Shown here in pieces: positions 33,180 to 43,700 of a DNA stretch of 64,000 nucleotides (its first letter is position 1; each line of letters opens with the position of its first letter). The position numbers and the translations under genes were made by a program. The notes beneath the pieces are model-generated. The model saw only the letters and a list, made by a program, of their open reading frames with translations. It made no database searches and was not told where the DNA came from. Source of the DNA: Haemonchus contortus (taxonomy: Eukaryota; Nematoda; Chromadorea; Rhabditida; Trichostrongylidae); the NCBI GenBank assembly GCA_000469685.2, contig LS997567.1, forward strand, positions 14,776,785-14,840,784, in the 5' to 3' direction.

Positions 33180-33720
33180 CCTCGCCCACGGGGGGCGGGG
33201 TTTGTGCGAAATAAATATTGAGCGGAAATTCACAACTCCTGTCCCCGTGATCCGAAAGCGTTCAAAATTTGGTAGGAGTGTATGCGGCAAGATGGGAACC
33301 CTTGGTGGCGCTCTAGCAACCCAGGAACAGTAGTTATGAATATCCGCTCAAACTCCGCCCACAATGGGCGGAGTTTGAGCGAATATTCATAACTACTGTT
33401 CCCGTGTTGCTAGAGCGTTCTCGAACTTATTAACTGTACAGACAGCGAATATTCATAACTACTCTTCCCGTGTTGCTAGAGCGTTCTCGAATTTATTAAG
33501 TGTACAGACGGCAGGATCGGCAGGATGGGAACACTAATGGCAGATGGCAGGACTCGACGCCGAGCAGGGCGTGCGTGAAAATTGGCTGTTTGGACCTGAG
33601 GCATTCAAATTAGCTAGGAATAAAGTCGGCAGTATGGGAATCATGATGGGAGGTGACATGACCTGACTAGGCACACAGGAAGTGGGAAGTACGCGAGAAT
33701 TGCTCATTTCGACCAGGGGC
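33180..33720 (+). repeat. Diverged repeat units (about 165 bp) of the TTCATAACT..TGTTCCCGTG family
   Basis: Units share a GC box, GCGAAATAAATATTGA, ATTCATAACTCCTGT, CCCGTG, AGAGCGTTC and GGCAAGATGGGAAC. The same order of blocks is seen at 62109-62660. It abuts the TG-rich minisatellite. Confidence 0.65.
33309..33417. repeat. 109 bp palindrome formed from two inverted repeat units
   Basis: CGCTCTAGCAACCCAGGAAC...CTCCGCCCA pairs with TGGGCGGAG...GTTCCCGTGTTGCTAGAGCG around a 3 bp centre (CAA). Arms of about 53 bp differ at only a few positions. A partial direct copy of the right arm follows at about 33441-33498. Confidence 0.85.
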
Positions 33721-34326
33721 GCCTTAATTTAGAAAGGCTGATTTAATTTAAGACACCGACGCAAGGTAGTAGAAGTAGCCTAACTGGATCGAGCCTGCGG
33801 AAGCGTAGGGGGATGTATGGGGCGCAATAAAATGACCATACTTTGAATGAAACACGCAGTCAAGTTGGAGTAAGAAGATAGAACCCAAAGCACGAAGTGT
33901 GTCGGTGTGTGCGTGTTTTGCTGGAAATTAGTAGCTCTTATTTCCTTGGATCAGAGATTTTAAACTTGGAAGAGTGCAGGCGGCGGATTGACTTTAACAA
34001 AAGAAGGTGGAGAGCCCGACGTTAGCCGGGCGATCCGACTGGTAGTTCTTATATTTGCAAATGTTCAATAATACTCGTCAGAATGGATTTTTTCTGTCAG
34101 TTAAGTGCTTGCTCGGTACTCGTGTAGCGAAAACAGAGTCTTTTTAACAATGGGGTGTCACCACTTTCACGGAGAATGCGCCTTCGAGTACCATTGCGGA
34201 GCAAAGCTTGAGTTTGCAAGTGTTTGTACTCTTCTGTGGGCAAAAACGAAAAGTTTTGGAGAGCTTCACATTCACATTTTGATTCATCCTTCATGGCAGC
34301 GTGCGTAATGGACAGAAATGCTGATC
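33721..34326. other. No gene recognised
   Basis: A minus-strand frame at 34097-34294 is open but has no supported splice links. A block near 34010-34045 matches 16350-16395 inverted. Confidence 0.35.
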
Positions 34327-34736
34327 CTATCCAGCATTTTGATAATAGCGGAGGAGGACCCTCGTAAGTTGTTGAGATGTACGAAGAGTAACGGCTACGA
34401 ATTCGGGAGAAAATACTTGCTCAAGTTTCATGATTTCGCCTGCTCCTGTAGTACAAGTGAAACAGCCATCGTCCATCATCTCTCGATGGCCGAGAAATGA
34501 TAGCGAATCGCCCTCTATTGTTGCCGAATACACTGGCAAAATTCAGGAGCAATCGCGAGAGAGAGAGAGTAAGCTCTCAATTTGCTCACCTCAACACCTT
34601 GACAATGCTGCTCCTCATTTAACCTTGACGGAAACGGTGCTAATAATTTGAAGCAGCGAGCTTTTCTCACCTGATCTCTTCAATGTGTAAAAACAGTGCT
34701 GCTTTAAATTCTGGTGCCATGTGTGGTCATGGGCGC
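34327..34736 (-). CDS. Candidate three-exon gene end, product unknown
   Basis: Minus-strand exons 34736-34671, 34639-34598 and 34532-34327 (stop at 34327-34329) join in phase with introns of 31 and 65 bp. The exons read HDHTWHQNLKQHCFYTLKRS, then PFPSRLNEEQHCQ, then YSATIEGDSLSFLGHREMMD and onward to QNAG. The first donor, ATCAG|GTGAGA, is strong. The second (CAAG|GTGTTG) is weak, and a nearby stronger donor would lead to a quick stop. The first intron is near the lower size limit. No domain recognised. Treat as a hypothesis. Confidence 0.3.
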
Positions 34737-36237
34737 CTATAATATTACATCTTCTAACTTCCCAGATCTTGTCATCGGTTCAGTAGAGAAAGAACATGTT
34801 GTGTGCTTTAGAAGTGCTACGAAGGATGAGAACCCATAATGGTGCAGGATGTGAAAAGAGCGCTTCACTTCGGATCAGGAGTCAGGGCTGCGTTTTACCC
34901 AGTAGTTATTTCTTATATTCCTTATAGCTGAGGGGGACTATTAGTTAGTCAATAGCAGACGTAAGACTAGTATGCAAGCCTCTAGTGGGCATTTTATAAA
35001 ATGCTAGCAACCTTGTGACACGGGATGCAAACCCTTGTGACGCGCCTACTGGACCATTGCTTCACCTACTGCGCCATCTATTCACATCTGGCACAGCTAC
35101 TCGACCTCGGTATATTATATGCTATATCACATAGGAGAAATGCTTCCTTGACTTCGTTCCTAGAATCTTTGCGCAGATTTGCTTATGGATTTGAAAGAAG
35201 CGTTCAAACATACATATGTGAGTATAAATCTCACCTTGAGTAGCCCCTGTGACCCAGTATCCTTCACTTGCTAGGTCATGCAATACATTTCAATTTCGCA
35301 CATTTATACTCTGTATTCACAGTTTGATGACTTCATCACTTTATTACCTCACCATTTGGGCACTGCACACTAAAACGTGCGTTACAACAAAGAACGTATC
35401 AAAGGTCTTTTTTTTATCTAAGCTCCACCCTTTAGGACCTCGCTATAGGCTACACGCTAAGCTTCACCGCAGAGGAGTCTCCTTAGTATGATTTGACTTA
35501 ACCTAACCTTTGCCCATTACCCCTAGTGTCTGGGCCTTTTGAAGCAAAATTATGAAATTTTCCTTATTGCACCGTCTTTCCCGTACATGTTCCGCACGTT
35601 GTGAGCAGGGCTCTCCTGAGCTCATATGCGGGGGAGGCGTGCGGTTCACGCGTGACCCCATTAGAGCTCTTCGAGCATGCAGCACGCGACGCACCCCGCA
35701 CCAGATTTTTTTCGTGTTTCGATGCGATTGCTTCAATACCCTTCAGTTGGGATGAACCAAATGAGATGTGCACTAGTTCATGGCTTCACCATGAAGTAGT
35801 GCAAATGTCTTCACTAAGACAATATTGCATGGTTCAGGCAGGAAAGGACCACCTCAAGCATCATCGTAGAATGAGATAAAATAAACTTTAATGGAAGTTT
35901 TAGGCGTCGAGGAAAAAGACCTGTCAAATGCAAAATTAAGCACCTTCTCCCTACAGAACCCTCACCATGGTCCCGCATGTGAGAAACCATGGTGCGGGTT
36001 CTGTGGGAGACCACTTTTACTAGTACCATAAACCACCACTGGAATCCTGGGGTGACAGCGTGTTTTGTGTTTGCTTATGTCAAGTGCCCCCCTCAAACTT
36101 CCTTCCTAACTACATTCGAAGGATCGTTCGGCAAATCTGGAAGGCAGATTTAAGATTAGCATCCGAGAAAACGTCCAGCAGCGTAAGTCTCATTTCATAT
36201 GGCCACTTCGATCATTCCTTAGTCAGTTGGACGCTTA
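34737..36237. other. No gene recognised; one hairpin
   Basis: A hairpin at 35948-36009 pairs CTCCCTACAGAACC and ACCATGG with their complements. About 36110-36235 shows similarity to the repeat end at 47130-47266 (AAGGATCGTTCGGCA). No coding is supported. Confidence 0.4.
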
Positions 36238-37498
36238 CAAAGAAGGTCTTTCAGGGCGTGGGAAAATTGTCTTTGCATGGTATGGGGTCATGAGCGCTGA
36301 ATATAGAACTATGGTCCATTTCCGCTAAATGGCCTTCTGAATGCCAAAAAAAGTTAAAATGATTTTGTCAGAAGTTGCCGTTTTAGCCCACTAAGCGTCG
36401 CTTGTTTATTTATGGCGTCGACTGTCTGCTCAGTAGAAGGCGCCAGTGGACTGCGCATTGAAAATAACGTGAACAGTAACCGAAAAAAGGAGCCACATGT
36501 TCAAAAGTGCGAGAAAGACTCATATGTGCTCTTCACAATTGAGCTGCTGGCAGCGACGGATGGTGTGGTGGATAGCGATGTGGACTTCGAATTGAGACGA
36601 CTAGGCTGTGTTGATGGTTCGGATCCTCGGGGCTTTGCCGTTTTTGGATTTTATGCTTCCACTTCCAGATTGGCTCCATATTGCACCAGGACCAATGCAA
36701 GTGCCTGACCGGTCATGATCATAACCAGGACCAGCGATAACCTCTACAAGTCGTTAGAATTTGGTGTGTGGAGCACTATCAGTGGAGGAGCTTCCAGGCT
36801 TCACACTCCCAGGAGTATAAAGGGGTCTTTTTTGTTTCACACTATATAAGTGTTGTAATGGGGGCAAAACCCTATAATATGGTTCCAGTAACTGAATGAA
36901 CTCTCGATGTGAGGGATGCAAAATAGCCGATCTGATGAAAAAAACTACGTGAGGAATTCGAGGGGGGAGGGGGACTTCTGTGATTGTGAAGCCTAGAAGC
37001 TCCTTCACTGATAGCACAGACACTTGCTTTGGCCCTGGTGCACTGCGGAGCCAAGCTAGAGGTGGCAGCATAAATGCAAAAACGGCAAAGCCCCATGGAT
37101 CCGAACCATAAACCAGCATAGCCGTCCCAACTCGAAGTCCACATCGCTATCCACCACACCATCCGTCGCTGCCGGCAGCTCAACCGTGGAGAGCACATAT
37201 GAAACTTCCCCGCACTTTTCAACATGTGGCTCCCTTTCTTGGCTACTGTACACGTTATTTTCAATGCGCAGTCCACTGGCGCCTTCCACTGTGCGGACCG
37301 TCGACGCCATGAATTAAATAAGCGACGCTTAGTAGGTTAAAACGGCAATCTCTGACAAAATCATTTTCACCCTTTTTTTGGCATTCAGAAGGCCATTAAA
37401 CGGAAATGAACCATAGTTCTACACTCAGTGCTCATGCCCCTATACCACGCAGGAAACCATTTTCAAAAAGCGTTCCACTCCCTGATAGAACTTCCTTG
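36238..37498. mobile_element. Fold-back element with very long inverted arms, copy 1 (1261 bp)
   Basis: Arms of about 460-500 bp (36238-36700 and about 36990-37498) are inverted copies. The ends read CAAAGAAGGTCTTTCAGG and, reversed, CAAGGAAGTTCTATCAGG, and TA lies on both sides (36236-36237 and 37499-37500), fitting a TA target duplication. The left arm holds an intact 98-codon frame (36412-36708) beginning MASTVCSVEGASGLRIENN. The right arm has the same frame in the opposite direction with a frameshift. The copy at 49543-51512 is the same family with a larger centre. No transposase was recognised. Confidence 0.8.
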
Positions 37499-38399
37499 TA
37501 TGTGCTTATGACTATAAGCAGAGAGACGGGTCTATAATAGCAGCGATCATGATAAAATGAGCCAGTTAATGGTTACGAGAGTCAAGCAAATAAGTAAGTA
37601 TTAACAAGATGTCACCGCCTGACAAATAAATATGTTCACCTAATCGTATTATTGGCACCGTAGACTTTGATTCTACTTCAACTGTCTAGTCGTATTATTG
37701 GCGCTGTTAATTTTGCTGCTATTGCAGAAACGTTGCCGAGGCTTTGACCAACGCCGACGAGGCATATCTTTTAGCAGTTTCTATAAAAAGGATGACGATT
37801 CAACTAACGACAGCGATTTGTGAGTTAATTTGTTAAGTTACTGTCGTACTCACGAACATTTTTATTCTGGCTTTGAAACAGTCATAGTTCTGCATATGGT
37901 GTTGTTAGCCTCGATATGATTTCCCCCTGTTGGGCTCATTCTCTCACACATTTCTTTTTTGGTTCCACTCTTATTGTAGGCAGCTATTAGAGTGAGGCGG
38001 AAACTCATAATGAAACTTTTTCTACCAGGTGACCCCATTCTATGCTCCTCATACTTTACGAGGTAAATCGTGCTTTACTTAGTTTTTTCGACTATACTCG
38101 GCGCAAAAAAGTTCAAAAGTTGCAAATGTGTGAATGCAAAAAAAGGAGTAATCAAAGAAAAGGTTCATAATATCATCCCATTTAAGCTGATAGGAAAAAA
38201 TATTGGATTACAGTATATTGGAGTTACAATGTAACTTGGATGTTGCTCCCGTTTCTGGAAATATATTTCTGTCAATATACAAAATGTTAATCTAGCTGTA
38301 ACACTAGTCATTCTTTCAGTATTCGAGCATTTTCGGATATCGCCCTTGCCGATGATTACCCAGCAAACAAAAAAGGTGTGCACATGATGCCTAGAGCCA
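37499..38399. other. No gene recognised
   Basis: Two imperfect copies of CGTATTATTGGC(A/G)C occur at about 37646 and 37689. Further exons of the minus-strand gene at 38400-39041 might lie here but none could be defined. Confidence 0.35.
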
Positions 38400-39041
38400 T
38401 CAGCAGAGGGAGCTTTGGAAAGAGTTTCCGCAAGAAGTTGCGGAAGATAGTGAAACAAGAGCGCAGGTCAGTATCTGAAGTTTAGTAGTAACAGTATTCA
38501 AATGTTGCAATTAAAAAACTTATGACTAAAAAACGAACCGCAATAAGGATCTCATTAGGAGTTGGTACTGACGAATCCGAAGTCTCCAAAGTAATGGCAG
38601 GTGCTGTAAGCTGGCATCTGACTTTTCGAATAGGAATATGTACTTGTGGTCCTCGCCGCACTGTGATCATTTTATTTACTCGGATTTCTTGGCAGTTGTC
38701 AATCACTTCGGACTCCTTGGTCTCAATCTCCGGCTTGGTACCAGTTAAAGGTGGAGTGAATATTCTTCTAGTACGTAAAGGAAGCAAACTTGTACTTCGC
38801 TTTATTGCTCGTGCAGTCGATGGACTTGTGCTGTTGTGATATTCGCCATACTCTGCTTCTTGTTTTAGTGGATTTTGTCTTGAAGAGGGATCCCCCCTCG
38901 AGTCTTCCCATTCACCCGCGATGAAACTAGTATTAAGTGGTGACAGCAAGGAGTTTTTCTTACTACTAGATAAAATCCTTGGTAGACTCCCCCTTTTGGA
39001 AATGGCATTAGGGAAGTCTATTCTCGGCATAACAATATAAT
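38400..39041 (-). CDS. Host gene fragment, Ser/Pro/Thr-rich protein (two exons)
   Basis: The long exon, 39041-38539, follows a GGAATTTTCAG acceptor and stays open for 167 codons. It reads DYIVMPRIDFPNAISKRG..., includes SRGDPSSRQNPLKQEAEYGE, and is basic, Ser/Pro-rich and probably disordered. A 64 bp T-rich intron (GTTCGT...AACTTCAG) leads to a short exon, 38474-38400, ending SFQSSLC and a stop. The donor is non-consensus at +3 to +5. In another phase the second exon would stay open longer and end at a GTAATC donor near 38388, so the 3' end is uncertain. The first seen exon starts at phase 1, so upstream exons exist. Family unknown. Confidence 0.55.
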
Positions 39042-40351
39042 CTGAAAATTCCATGTGTAATGTATGAAATACTTCACTAATCAATGGTAATAAGAGATGA
39101 ACGCACCCTAGTAAATACGAAGCAATCAGTTTAGGTCCCGAATTAGTAGACTGAAATGCGATTATACGATAGCAGTAGTTGTTATGTGCACAAGAGCAAA
39201 ATTAAATGGGAACGTGATGGGTCTCTGCCCAGTGGATATGAGAGGTCATATGTATAGATCATAAAGCGGTGCGGAGGCGCTGCGACCGCGTTATCCAATG
39301 CTCGGCATATTCGTATCAGTAGTCGAAATGAGTATTATTTCGTCTTGAACTTCACTCTAATGAATTGACTAGGTGTGACAGAACGCGAAACAAAGCTGAT
39401 ACTTTCTTGATACAATTCGGAAGAATTTCATGAATTGTTTGCGAGCGCTGCGAATTATGCTCCAATCACAACACAAACAATTAGGCAGAAATGAGGCATT
39501 TCAAAATAGTATTGCGGGCTACCGGCATAAATCACTGCAGCCAAAAAGGAGACTAATGGAACTTAGCCCTACGTTTCAATTGGGCTTATTTGAAAAGGAT
39601 TTTCTGAATTAAATGCTTCCGGAGTGGAAATCTTGATATTTGTCGCGTTTTGCATGATTGGTTTTGGTAGGCTCGCGTGAGTTGTTCTGTAACCAGACGT
39701 CGAAGTCATCATTTATGGCACTCAAATGATAACTGTATCCTCAAAACACTGCGGCTGCGGTCAGCAAAACAAGGAATATGGTGTTGTTTACAAATGTTAT
39801 ACTCTCAACAAAGGCTGTCCAGCACTTGCGATTCTGCAAGCACTGCCATTTCAAAATAAAATCACAAAAAATCTCCTGTCATTATATTACCAAACGACCC
39901 GATCGTCCGGTACGCCGGTCTCTCCTCCTTTTCGAGTTAATTTTGTATTATTTTTATCTAGCGCGCCTACCATTCCTTCTTCCCCTCCCGCTCTTGAAAA
40001 GGCTGACGCTAATCATCAGATTGACTATTTGCAAAGACGATCGCTATGTTTGCACCTATGTTCCCACATGTTTTCTTCAACTCTCCTCGGCTTTGAGCAC
40101 TCTACATCGAAGAACAACAAAGCTGTCATTAACTAGAATCAAAATTCCCAACTTTCCAAAAAAAAATGTTGATATTTTTGGACAGAAGGTGGATGTATTG
40201 AGGTTCTCGGAAAGAAAATGGATCTAAACTCGCAAAGAAGTCGAATTCAACTAATTATGGTAATCGGAGTGTCACTTTAGGTCCATGGAACGAGCGTTCT
40301 GGCACAGGACAGAACCAGCGGACACCTCTCCTTAGGGGCGGGGCATAGACC
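39042..40351. other. No gene recognised
   Basis: A plus-strand frame at 39726-40136 starts with a Cys-bearing stretch (SSKHCGCGQQNKEYGVVYKC) but lacks splice support or a known domain. The remainder is AT-rich and featureless. Confidence 0.35.
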
Positions 40352-40478
40352 TTACTCTTGGTTCTGCACCACCCGCAATCAGAGTGTTTCTCAGTTTATT
40401 GAAATAAATTAGTCAGCCACTGAACCGCGTATTTTACTCGTTTACCAGAGAGACCAAGAATCTCTTTAAATTTGTAGA
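40352..40478 (+). repeat. Roughly 125 bp dispersed repeat, copy 1
   Basis: CTTACTCTTGGTTCTGCACC, then CAATCAG.GTGTTTC, then TTTACTCGTTTAC and AGACCAAGAAT are shared in order with 47267-47388. Same orientation in both places. Nature unknown. Confidence 0.75.
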
Positions 40479-40517
40479 AATACCCTACCCATCCGCATAA
40501 GTCGCCACATTTTTTGG

Positions 40518-40588
40518 TGCATCGGCCGAGAAACAAGCCCGGGCCGCCCGCGTGGCAGGCGAGCATTCTACCACTGAAACACCGATGC
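40518..40588 (-). tRNA. tRNA-Gly(GCC)-like gene, probable pseudogene
   Basis: Reversed, the sequence starts GCATCGGTG and ends CCGATGCA, with a perfect 7 bp acceptor stem, an anticodon arm with loop CTGCCAC (anticodon GCC), and the right length (71 nt). The T loop reads CTTGTTT rather than TTCGATT, so T54, C56 and A58 are lost, which also breaks the B box needed for transcription. G10 of the D stem is changed to T. These changes argue for a pseudogene. It ends 28 bp before the BEL/Pao reading frame begins. Confidence 0.85.
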
Positions 40589-40616
40589 CGGTACTAGAGA
40601 AAAAAATTCCAAACAA

Positions 40617-43140
40617 ATGTGCGACCATATGAGGATTCAAGGCCCTGAATGGCTGTCGAACAGTAAGACAGCAATACTGGTCAGGCCAATCGATCAGATT
40701 ACAGCTCGAGAAAATGAAGGTAATACAAGTCACGTTGGGCTGGCAAGTACCACAACATCTAGACAGAATCAAAACGAAACGTTTATCAACATACTTCGCT
40801 TTTCGTTCCTGAAAACATTGCTATCCACAGTAGCCAGAGTAGGGAAGTGCCTTCTCAAATGGGCTAATAGTACCAACGATAAAAACGTGGTTCAATCCAA
40901 ACTCTATTGGGCAAATAAATTCGAAATAGAATCACAGATCGGCCCATGATATTCGATTAGCGGAAAGTAGAATAATTCAGCAGATTCATAAGGGAATAGA
41001 CAGATATGAACTACAGAAAGGATTCCGTCATCACAAATTCCTTCGAGATTGTGATGGGGTCTTTAGACGACATGCATCGAGCTTGCATAATTCAATGCTA
41101 TCTTAGACGCTGTTTCACCCGAATTTTCACCCCGGGATGTACCCTCCACGACCCTAGTTTTGCAGGACATACATAGATCTGATGCACACTGTAGTAAAGA
41201 GTATACACTGTCACTGCTAAGAAATCAGTTCTGCCTACCACGCCCATCGAGTTAAGTCAGAAAGATCATCGACATTGCACAATCTGCAAACGCTGGCAAG
41301 GATTACCTTTTGGAGCTCCAGCAATGCCATCGCTCCCAAACGATAGAGGGAGAGTGAGCAGACCTTTCGCTAACACAGCTTATGGCCTTATAGGTCCATT
41401 CGTAACAAAAAATGGTAAAAACATGTATGTTTGTCTCTGAACCTGCCTAACTACTCGCGCTGTCCACGTTGAAGTTGTAGAAAACATGGCGATAGGAGCA
41501 TTTCTCAACAGTTTCATCCATTATGTTTCAAGACGCAGTGTTCTTCGCTCATGTGGAGCGAATGCAGCTCTACTGTTGAATCCGGCTCGAAAATGATCTC
41601 CAAAAAGTTTGAAAACAGCAAGAGCAGTGATAGCCCTTTGACGTCTTACTGTACTTCTGTCGGTATCAGATGGATCTTCAACCCAACAGCAAGTTTCTGG
41701 TTGGACGGTGTCTGGGAGACTGGTCGGTTCAGTCAATCAGTGCTCGAATAAAAGCATCAGTCGTGGAAAGCTATCTTACGCCGAAATGAGCACAGGAAAA
41801 ATAGAGGCTATCATGAACACTCGTCCTGTGAAGGCACAGTTCACGATAATTTTGGGTAGTCCAGCTTATGACGAAAATGGAAGACAAGATCGAAGATGCA
41901 ATGAAGGTGAAGAAACCGCAATCGGTGTTTCCAAAGTGAAAAAGGCTTCGAAGAACCGTTAAAAAGGAGACTACGAGAATGAGGCCAGAAAAATGAAGAA
42001 GAGTGGGGCGTTCGGACGAGTTAACAGTGTGTTCCACTGCGTGCATGTGGGTCCTGGTGCGAATAACAGACTATGGTAAGCAAAAATTCATTCACTTATA
42101 AGCATAAGTAAACAAAAAAAAACCCTAGTAACAGCAAAAACAGCTCACCTTTTTCAGCTCTAGGAGTAGGAAATTAAATAAGGGATCGCGGCAGCAAAAA
42201 GAATGACAGAGGAAAAAAGAATGGGAGAAAACCATTGCTCCATAATTCGGCGATCAGCTGATTGTGTGTGGGTCTAATAGTTGGGTCTAATAGTTGCTAT
42301 GTGTATTGTCTCAACAATCATCTAACGTGACATCGTTCGAGGGGCGTTTAAGCCAATTACGGCAGCAACAGCCGCCGAGATTGTGGGAGCGAAAGGGTCC
42401 TTTCTATAATACCATCCATGGGGGGCGCTAAGTATTTCTAAAGGAAGAACTCAGTAACCTTTTTTATCGTGAACCGTTCGCGAACATTTCCGAAATCCCT
42501 TTGAGCCGGTCGATTTACTTCAAAGAAACATGACATTTTCACTCCCTCGCCCTGACATACAACTGATGACGAAGAGTATGATCCAAGCTTGATTCAAACA
42601 GTAAAACGAGCCAAAGAAGCGTTAGAATCGGTTGAAAAAATCGCTACCAATTTTTGGGAAAGGTTAAGCAATGAGTACCTACTCTGTCTAGGAGACTCGC
42701 AGAAACAACATCTTAAACAAAAAAAACATGTCTCGAGCGGTGGCGGAACTTATCCCCGAATTCCCACGGCCAGCAGCAGTGGTTCCGCGGTTACTGCCGT
42801 GTCCTCCAATTGTGAATTCAAATCTTTCCCTTCACAGCGCACGATCAAGTGCGGCGAGCGCGACACCCACTCGGGAAGAAGACACTAGACCTTGTCTCGA
42901 GGGAAGCCCCTGGAATCGGGGAGATCGTAATCATTGGTAATGATTTCCTACCTCGTGGCAGCTGATCCTATGGAAAGGTTTGCGAAATAATTACGAGCGC
43001 TGATGATTCGGTAAGATCAGTGAAGGTACTGCTACCAAACAGAAAGATACTTCATCGTCCAGTAACCAAGCTCTATCCCCTTGAAACAAGAAGCTCTGAG
43101 ATCCCCGTGTATCCAAGCCCGTTGAAAGAGTCAAAGGCAT
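40617..43140 (+). mobile_element. Decayed BEL/Pao LTR retrotransposon (integrase to C-terminal domain)
   Basis: The remnant starts near the integrase N-terminal region (QGPEWLSNSK at about 40638). It goes through the zinc-binding/core region near 41270-41540 (CTICKRWQGLPFGAPAMP, then AYGLIGPFVTKNGKNMYVCL, then TTRAVHVEVVENMAIGAFLN). The conserved RWIFNPTASFWLDGVWE segment follows near 41660, then RLVGSVNQCSNKSISRGKLS and EAIMNTRP up to 41826. After an insertion the end resumes at about 42589 with NFWERLSNEYLLCL and at 42905-43090 with a C-terminal block ending RPVTKLYPLE. Stops and frameshifts are frequent. Protease, RT and LTRs were not found. Confidence 0.88.
42017..42360 (+). mobile_element. 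Insertion in BEL/Pao, related to the element at 20232-20815
   Basis: From GTGGGTCCTGGTGCGAATAA (about 42048) through AACCCTAGTAACAGCAAAA to TGTATTGTCTCAACAAT this is nearly identical to the reversed 20300-20610 sequence. It separates two parts of the BEL/Pao remnant and so postdates it. It seems to lack the terminal AAAGGCAC motifs. Confidence 0.75.
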
Positions 43141-43700
43141 CCCTTGACTGACCCCAGATAAAACAGACAAAAAATAGGGCTTACGCAGTTATTCGTGGCT
43201 TCGTGAATAACCTCGGAAATACGCAAGATATGGTAGTTGCAACCGAAATGCAAGTGACATGGTCGACTCATAGGTGACCCATCAATAATAGCTCTCTACT
43301 ACTGCCAATGGCACTGCTCATGGCAATCAAGCCCTTGACAACATCAAATGTTACCATGGAGAGGTAATCATTCAGCCACCGAATAACGCATACAACCTAT
43401 GTTTTAATAGAAAATGTTGAGTAGTCACAAGCAACTGGTGAAGTAAGATTCAAGTTACCAGTATGAACAGTGAATGCTAAAGTAAACGTGAAACTGAGTG
43501 ATACCACTTTTTCATAATCATTATCATACGAGTCTCCCGGAATCTGAGTGCAATCCAGCATAATTCTCTCGAAATCGCTTCTGGGAAATCCATACAGTTG
43601 GCCGATCGTCGCTACAGTATCAGTAGCAATAATAATACTTATGGCTATTGTGACAATTATGATCATTTATTGAACGCTAAAGCATCTAGCCCGGTTTAAG
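43141..43700. other. No gene recognised
   Basis: The stretch between the BEL/Pao end and the TATG array has no supported coding. An 89-codon minus-strand frame at 43397-43666 is of low complexity (Ile/Thr-rich). Confidence 0.4.

Noticed and set aside
31443..33290. Long Cys/Val/Met and His/Thr/Tyr frames on both strands
   Set aside because: They are translations of the TG-rich minisatellite.
34097..34294. Minus-strand frame beginning MKDESKCECEALQNF as part of the candidate gene at 34327
   Set aside because: It is in a different frame and no donor-acceptor pair links it. It stays unassigned.
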